Positions 59,042-64,000 of a DNA stretch of 64,000 nt are shown here, piece by piece. Source of the stretch: Paenibacillus thalictri (GTDB lineage Bacteria > Bacillota > Bacilli > Paenibacillales > NBRC-103111). Numbering within the stretch: position 1 is the stretch's first letter; each line of letters starts with the position of its first letter. The notes beneath the pieces are model-generated. The model was given only the letters and a program-made list of their open reading frames with translations, was not told where the DNA came from and made no database searches. The stretch is from NCBI RefSeq assembly GCF_004307995.1, contig NZ_SIRE01000024.1:1-64000 (forward strand), given 5' to 3'. Both the position numbers and the translations under genes were made by a program.

Positions 59042-60619
59042 ATGGCGATGAAGAAACGTTTTAGCTTTATTGTATACACGCTTGTTGCGTTATCTGTCGT
59101 AACCGCCGGCTGCGGCGGAGGCGGTCAAGGAAGTCCGGCGGGCAGCGCTCCGGCCGGCAATACGGCCTCGTCTCAACCGGCAGGAGCTGGCTCCGCTTCC
59201 GGTACAAGCACGCCGAAAGCGCCTTTGAAGCTGAGCATCATGGCAACGTATTACACGCCACAGCCACCGACTAACCAGAACGAGGTATGGAAGAAGCTGC
59301 AGGAAATTACCAACACGCAAATCGATATGACCTGGGTGCCGCGTTCGGCGTTCGACGACAAAGTAAGCGTATCCATCGCCTCCAACGACTTGCCCAAAGT
59401 TATGCTGGCGCTGAACTCCTCTTCTCCGGCTTTAGTGAATGCGATTAAATCGGGGTTGTTTTGGGAAATCGGGCCTTATTTGAAGGACTACAAAAATTTG
59501 AATGCACTCAGCAAAGTGCAATTTGAAAGCACCAAAATTCAAGGCAAAACGTACAGTTTGTACCGGTCGCGGCCGCTTGCGCGGTTTGGCGTGACGATCC
59601 GCAAAGACTGGCTGGAAAACCTTAATTTGAAGGAACCGAAGACACCTGAAGATATGTACGAGGTTATGAAAGCGTTCACGAAAAACGACCCGGATAAAAA
59701 CGGCAAAGACGACACCTATGGCGTGCTTGCCTTCAAGGACGGGCAAGGTTATCTGATTCCGCATATCGCATCATGGTTCGGTGCGCCAAATGAGTGGAAA
59801 GAAGAGGGTGGCAAGTTCACTCCCGCTTTTATGACCGATGAATATTTGCAAGCGCTGAAATACATCAAGCGGTTGTACGACGAAAAGCTGATCAATCAGG
59901 ACTTTGTCGTGACCGAAGAGCAGCAGATGAACACGATGTTTAACCAAGGCAAAGCCGGGGTCAACCTCGGACTGTTTGACGATGTGGGTAAAATCCAGCT
60001 GGAGCTGAAAAAAATCAATCCGCAGGCGAAAATCGCCATCGTCGATACGATTGCCGGGCCTAAAGGCCAGCATATCTGGTCTCAGCCGGGGTATACGGGC
60101 GTGTACCTGTTTCCGAAATCGTCAGTGAAGACGGAGGCGGAGCTGAAAGACATATTGGCCTTCTTCGACAGAATGCAGGAGCCGGACGCCGTCAATTTGC
60201 TGACTTGGGGCGTCGAGGGCAAGCAATATAAGGTGAATGGCGGCAAGGCGGAGAAAACCGTTCCCGACGACACATTCAACAACGATATGCTGGGGCTTGG
60301 CGAGCTGCGGATCGACGACGGCTCGAAGGAACTGGTCATGACGGGCGAGGACCCGCTTACGACACAAGGAAAGCAGCTGATCAAGGACAACGCCAAGCTG
60401 GTTGTGTCCAATCCGGCGCTCAGCTTGTATTTCGAGTCGCCGACCTGGAGCCAGAAGAGCAACGAACTGCGCAAAATCGCATCCGACGGCACAGTCAAAT
60501 TCATTATGGGCAAAATCGATGAAAACGAGTGGAAAAAAGTGCAGGACGACTGGAGAAAAGCGGGCGGCGACAAGGTGCTGACCGAGTTTGCCGAAGCGTT
60601 TGCGAAATCCAAAAAATAA
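59042..60619 (+). CDS. Solute-binding lipoprotein of ABC importer (set 5)
   Basis: A 525-residue extracellular binding protein. The lipobox VTAGC ends the signal peptide near residue 23, then a long Gly/Ser/Ala/Pro linker precedes the folded domain. Calcium-loop-like DPDKNGKDD lies near residue 220. AAGGGG precedes ATG 59042; ATG 59048 is an alternative start with wider spacing. It is closely related to the set 3 lipoprotein. A PL22-like gene follows after 21 bp, pointing to unsaturated or galacturonate-type oligosaccharides as cargo. Confidence 0.93.
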   Translation: MAMKKRFSFIVYTLVALSVVTAGCGGGGQGSPAGSAPAGNTASSQPAGAGSASGTSTPKAPLKLSIMATYYTPQPPTNQNEVWKKLQEITNTQIDMTWVPRSAFDDKVSVSIASNDLPKVMLALNSSSPALVNAIKSGLFWEIGPYLKDYKNLNALSKVQFESTKIQGKTYSLYRSRPLARFGVTIRKDWLENLNLKEPKTPEDMYEVMKAFTKNDPDKNGKDDTYGVLAFKDGQGYLIPHIASWFGAPNEWKEEGGKFTPAFMTDEYLQALKYIKRLYDEKLINQDFVVTEEQQMNTMFNQGKAGVNLGLFDDVGKIQLELKKINPQAKIAIVDTIAGPKGQHIWSQPGYTGVYLFPKSSVKTEAELKDILAFFDRMQEPDAVNLLTWGVEGKQYKVNGGKAEKTVPDDTFNNDMLGLGELRIDDGSKELVMTGEDPLTTQGKQLIKDNAKLVVSNPALSLYFESPTWSQKSNELRKIASDGTVKFIMGKIDENEWKKVQDDWRKAGGDKVLTEFAEAFAKSKK

Positions 60620-60640
60620 ACCGGCCGGGAGTGTATTACT

Positions 60641-61756
60641 GTGGGCAGAGGAACGGCATACGCACCGGAAAGACGATTCTTCCGGGACACCAGAACCGGG
60701 GTTGAGGGAGTGCAGCTTACCTCTATCCCCGGCATTCATATCAAGTTATATTTTCATGTCAACGCTTTTACGCCTGATTCACGGACGCTGGTGTTCCAGT
60801 CATTTTCTGCGATGGGCCGGGACGCAAAGGTCGATCTGTTTAAGGTCAACGTCGACGGGCTCGGACTGACGCAGCTGACCGATGCGGCCGAAGCGGGAAG
60901 CCCGGTTGTCTCTCCGGATGGACAGTGGCTGTATTATATGTGCCAAGGCGAGCTGCGCCGCGTCTCGATGACGACGTATGAGGAGCATTCGATCGGCTAT
61001 ATCGAAGGCGTGCGGCCGTCAACCGGCCTCAGCGCCAATACGGCGGGTTCGACGATTAACGCAAGCATGAGCGCCGATGGAGCCGTTTATTTTACCGACG
61101 CCACGCTGAAGAGCGGGCGGCGGGCGATTTTGCGCTACACGACGGATGGCAAGATGGCGTCGGTCATTTACGAGTCCGACGATATTACTCATACGCAATG
61201 CGAGCCTTCGGAAGCGAAAGTCATCGCCTTTCAGCATCGGCCCGACGAGAAGCACCGGAACATTTGGCTGATTAACGAAGACGGCAGCAACTTGAGGCCG
61301 CTTGATCTTCCATACGGCAACGGGCATTGGATGTGGCTTGGCCAAACCAAACGGATCATCAGCAATTTGGAGAAACGTTGTAACGGAATTTCCGTTATGG
61401 GCGAGCGGGATGAGAAGCCGGAGCTGCTCGCGACAGGGGAGCATTTCTGGCATGCGGCCAGCAGCCGGGACGGCGAATGGATTGTATCGGATACAAGCTG
61501 GCCGGACAACGGCATCCAGCTCATTCATACAGGGACTCGAAAATATAAGCCGCTTTGTTATCCGGAGAGTTCAAATTCACACCCGCAGTGGTCCCATCCG
61601 CATCCCTCCTTTAGTCCGGACGCAAGTTATGTGGTCTACAACTCCGACCGCACCGGAATGGCGCAGATGTATATCGTCCGGGTCCCCGAGGAGCTGAAGG
61701 AAGAACTGCGCAATTCCGGGGAGGTGGAGCATCCGTATGGAAAGGCAAATGGATAA
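60641..61756 (+). CDS. Oligogalacturonate lyase-like protein (PL22), cytosolic
   Basis: A 371-residue seven-bladed beta-propeller. YFHVNAFTPDSRTLVFQSF and SPDGQWLYYM are typical PL22 opening blades. The metal site expected for PL22 is visible as H271 (HFWHAASSRDG), Q316, H319 and H321 (QWSHPH). PL22 enzymes cleave oligogalacturonates by beta-elimination in the cytosol, and no signal peptide is present here. It starts with GTG 60641 after GGGAGTG; the parallel start of the paralogue at 63855 supports this. It overlaps the next Gfo/Idh gene by 20 bp. Some PL22-like homologues may be lyases for other uronides. Confidence 0.85.
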   Translation: MGRGTAYAPERRFFRDTRTGVEGVQLTSIPGIHIKLYFHVNAFTPDSRTLVFQSFSAMGRDAKVDLFKVNVDGLGLTQLTDAAEAGSPVVSPDGQWLYYMCQGELRRVSMTTYEEHSIGYIEGVRPSTGLSANTAGSTINASMSADGAVYFTDATLKSGRRAILRYTTDGKMASVIYESDDITHTQCEPSEAKVIAFQHRPDEKHRNIWLINEDGSNLRPLDLPYGNGHWMWLGQTKRIISNLEKRCNGISVMGERDEKPELLATGEHFWHAASSRDGEWIVSDTSWPDNGIQLIHTGTRKYKPLCYPESSNSHPQWSHPHPSFSPDASYVVYNSDRTGMAQMYIVRVPEELKEELRNSGEVEHPYGKANG

Positions 61757-62789
61757 GATCAACTTGGGCATCGTGGGCTTGCGGTTCGGCAGCACGATGA
61801 TCGAACAGTTGATGCAAGGAGAGGGGAGCCGCTTTTTCCGGGTTCATTCGGTATACGATCTGGATCAAGCGAAGACCGGCGTGTGCGCGGCCAACTACGG
61901 CGCGAAACCGCATGATTCGCTCGATAGCCTGCTGGCCGACCCGGACGTGCAGGCGATTGGCCTCTTCACTCCGCCGGCGGGCCGGGCGGAATTGATCGGT
62001 AGAATCATCGGTTCGGGCAAAGATGTGATGACTACCAAACCTTTTGAAATGGACCCGTGTAAGGCGCGGAACATTCTGGAGAAAGCAAACGAATTAAAGC
62101 GGGTTGTCCACTTGAACTCGCCGGGCCCGCTTAAAGATAACAAGCTGCGACAAATCGAAGCTTGGAGAGAACGTTTCGATCTTGGCATTCCTGTCGGATG
62201 TCGTGCCGACATATGGGTCAATTACCGCGAGCAGGCGGATGGAGGCTGGTACGACGATCCCGAGAAATGTCCGGTGGCGCCGATTTTTCGGCTTGGCATT
62301 TATATCATCAACGATATGGTCCGTTTGTTCGGACCCGCTCGGCAAGTGGCAGTGATGAGTTCGCGGCTGCTGACGGGCCGGCCTACGGTCGACAATGCCC
62401 AGGTGAGCATACAGTTTCGGAACGGGGCCATTGCGGGTATATTCGGCTCGTTTTGCGTTGACGACAGCCAGCGGTACAAGGAGCCGATGACGATTAATTT
62501 CGAGCGGGGCACGATCTACAGCAGCGTCATGCCGCAGGAGGAGGGCGAGCCGGGCAAGTTATTGCTTGTCACCAAGGATCGGGCAACGGGCGAAAGGGTG
62601 ACGGAGGAAACCTACGTGACCGGCGGCTCAGGAGAATACCAATGGGAGGAATGGCACGGGTCGATCATCGAAAGACGGCTTAATGACGAGGCTTATATTC
62701 GCGATATCGTTGAGGGGATTAACATCATTGAAGCGATGCGGAAATCCGATAAAACCGGAGCCACCCAGAAGGTCGGTGAAAACGTATGA
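61737..62789 (+). CDS. Gfo/Idh/MocA family oxidoreductase
   Basis: A 350-residue enzyme overlapping the PL22-like gene by 20 bp. The N-terminal glycine motif is IVGLRFGSTMIEQ, lacking the standard G-x-G-x-x-G. The EKP position reads TTKPFEMDP, keeping Lys and Pro, and the substrate loop GIYIINDMVRLFGP keeps an Asp but not the usual His. ATG 61737 has GGGGAGGTGG 11 nt upstream. It belongs to a divergent branch of the family, and its coupling to uronide metabolism is inferred from the operon. Confidence 0.87.
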   Translation: MERQMDKINLGIVGLRFGSTMIEQLMQGEGSRFFRVHSVYDLDQAKTGVCAANYGAKPHDSLDSLLADPDVQAIGLFTPPAGRAELIGRIIGSGKDVMTTKPFEMDPCKARNILEKANELKRVVHLNSPGPLKDNKLRQIEAWRERFDLGIPVGCRADIWVNYREQADGGWYDDPEKCPVAPIFRLGIYIINDMVRLFGPARQVAVMSSRLLTGRPTVDNAQVSIQFRNGAIAGIFGSFCVDDSQRYKEPMTINFERGTIYSSVMPQEEGEPGKLLLVTKDRATGERVTEETYVTGGSGEYQWEEWHGSIIERRLNDEAYIRDIVEGINIIEAMRKSDKTGATQKVGENV

Positions 62790-63799
62790 AACTTGGCGTC
62801 GGATTGTACGGTAATAATGGCGGGCATCAAATCCACCGGGAGCTCAGCTGCCATCCCTTGGCCAAAGTTGTTGCCATCGCTGGTCTGGACACCGACTTGC
62901 TGACTCCGGAACAGCAGGCCGATCCGGACATTCGCGTTTACGAAACGCTTGAGCGGATGCTGGACGACAAAAGAGCGCAGCTCATCTCGCTTTGCTCGCC
63001 GGTAAGAGCCCTGCAGGCGGATGAGGCGATACTGTGCATGAGCCGCGGAAAACACGTGTACGCCGAAAAACCATGCGCGCTGAACGAACGCGATATCGGC
63101 CGCTTGCTTGAGACCGCCGCAGCGACGGGGCGCCAGTTCCGGGAAATGGCCGGAACCGCCTTCGAGCAGCCGTATCTTGCCATACGCGAGCTGGTGAAGT
63201 CCGGCGTCATCGGCGAGGTGGTGCAGGTGTTTGCCCAGAAGTCGTATCCGTATCACGATGGGCGTCCGCAGGACGAAGCGGTCGACGGCGGGCTGATCGG
63301 GCAAAACGGCATTCATGCCGTAAGATTCATCGAGCACGTGGCCGGCGTGAGGATCAAGCGGGTGACCGCGGCGGAGACGCGGCTCGGCAATCCGAGTGCG
63401 GAAGGCAATCTTCCGATGGCCGCCGGCCTGCTGATGGAGCTGGCAAACGGCGGCGTAGCCAGCGCCGTCGTCAATTATTTGAACCAGCGCGGCATGGGCA
63501 GTTGGGGGAACGATCATCTGCGTATTTTTGGCACAAAAGGGTTTGTCGAAAGCACCGACGGCGGCACCCGGACCAGGCTTGTCGTCGGAGACGAAGATCG
63601 GGGCCCGCTGCAGCTATGGGAACCGGAGCGCAGCTATCTCGACATGTATATCGACTGCCTGTTGGGCAAGTCGGAAATGCCGCTGCCGCTCGAAGACGAA
63701 CTGCACTGCACCCGGGTAACGGTACAGGCGAAGCAGTCGGCAGCCGGCCGAATCGTTAACAAGGAAACGCGCGGCCTATTCTCGGAAACGAAGGAATGA
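62786..63799 (+). CDS. Gfo/Idh/MocA family oxidoreductase
   Basis: A 337-residue enzyme whose ATG overlaps the previous stop (ATGA). The N-terminus is LGVGLYGNNGGHQIHREL. YAEKPCALNERD near residue 93 has the EKP motif, and GGLIGQNGIHAVRFIEHVAG near 170 carries the conserved His. Together with the preceding gene it may form a hetero-oligomer or act in sequence on the PL22 product. A second PL22-like gene starts 55 bp downstream. Confidence 0.9.
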   Translation: MKLGVGLYGNNGGHQIHRELSCHPLAKVVAIAGLDTDLLTPEQQADPDIRVYETLERMLDDKRAQLISLCSPVRALQADEAILCMSRGKHVYAEKPCALNERDIGRLLETAAATGRQFREMAGTAFEQPYLAIRELVKSGVIGEVVQVFAQKSYPYHDGRPQDEAVDGGLIGQNGIHAVRFIEHVAGVRIKRVTAAETRLGNPSAEGNLPMAAGLLMELANGGVASAVVNYLNQRGMGSWGNDHLRIFGTKGFVESTDGGTRTRLVVGDEDRGPLQLWEPERSYLDMYIDCLLGKSEMPLPLEDELHCTRVTVQAKQSAAGRIVNKETRGLFSETKE

Positions 63800-63854
63800 G
63801 CCGTTAAGAAGTCGAATGCTTTTTACATCACACATGTTTAAGGAGTGATCGTGT

Positions 63855-64000
63855 ATGGCCAGGGGGCAAGCTTACCCGTCCGAAAGGCAGTTTTTTACCG
63901 ACAGCAAAACGGGCGTTTCCATTATGAAACTGACCGCGTTTCCGACGGTGAACAGCAAATTTTATTTTCATTTTAACGCATTTACGCCGGATTCGAAGAC
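63855..64000 (+). CDS. 5' part of a second PL22-like propeller gene
   Basis: 48 codons are visible before the window ends. ATG 63855 follows AAGGAGTGATCGTGT. The encoded start (MARGQAYPSERQFFTDSKTG, then YFHFNAFTPDSK) aligns residue for residue with the protein at 60641, so it is a paralogue in the same transcription direction. The metal site cannot be seen. Confidence 0.85.
   Translation, partial: MARGQAYPSERQFFTDSKTGVSIMKLTAFPTVNSKFYFHFNAFTPDSK

Overview
The window looks like a chromosomal segment of a low-GC-phylum Gram-positive bacterium close to Paenibacillus. Supporting this are strong GGAGG-type ribosome binding sites, frequent TTG and GTG starts, a perfect Bacillus-type 7-1-7 Fur box, CcpA-type cre sites, and repeated LplB/YtcP/lipoprotein importers with membrane-bound Cache-AraC regulators. 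The assignment is inferred from gene families and not from a marker gene. No rRNA, tRNA, CRISPR array or intact insertion sequence was seen.

Layout. 1-7.5 kb: two paralogous metal-dependent amidohydrolases, a cupin-AraC regulator, a small Rieske protein and importer set 1, with a perfect Crp/Fnr-type operator upstream of the second amidohydrolase. 7.5-8.8 kb: a Fur-controlled flavodoxin operon with an unrecognised partner gene. 8.9-14.1 kb: two xylose-isomerase-like epimerases, two Gfo/Idh/MocA oxidoreductases and an AraC regulator. 14.3-25.1 kb: a Cache-AraC regulator, three sulfatases and a second Cache-AraC regulator. 25.1-27.3 kb: a decayed stretch with two frameshifted pseudogenes around a DUF420 membrane protein. 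27.3-34 kb: importer set 2, a GH51 arabinofuranosidase and a fourth sulfatase. 34.1-35 kb: an APH-fold kinase gene. 35.4-39.2 kb: importer set 3 and a ThuA-like remnant. 39.5-45.3 kb: a third Cache-AraC regulator leading directly into importer set 4. 45.6-48.2 kb: a propeller protein and an AraC regulator. 48.5-52.2 kb: a LacI regulator with an SDR/HUMPS/epimerase operon that shares its operator. 52.4-56.7 kb: two MDR dehydrogenases, an AraC regulator and a Gfo/Idh enzyme. 57-64 kb: importer set 5 followed by a tightly packed run of a PL22-like propeller, two Gfo/Idh enzymes and a second PL22-like gene cut by the window end.

Together the genes look like a large glycan catabolic region. Membrane one-component regulators sense extracellular ligands. 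Five ABC importers, none with an ATPase gene beside it, bring in oligosaccharides. Cytosolic enzymes (sulfatases, arabinofuranosidase, PL22-like lyases, oxidoreductases, epimerases) process them. None of the four sulfatases has a signal peptide, so desulfation after import is implied. The likely substrate is a sulfated, arabinose- and uronate-containing polysaccharide, but this is inference.

The intergenic regions are unusually structured. Three related nested inverted-repeat elements (about 1.4, 45.4 and 48.4 kb) keep a common core but have different, still base-paired apical stems. There are also three mini-satellite arrays, a cluster of TAACGGACA repeats, and a tandem duplication that runs into the start codon of an AraC gene.
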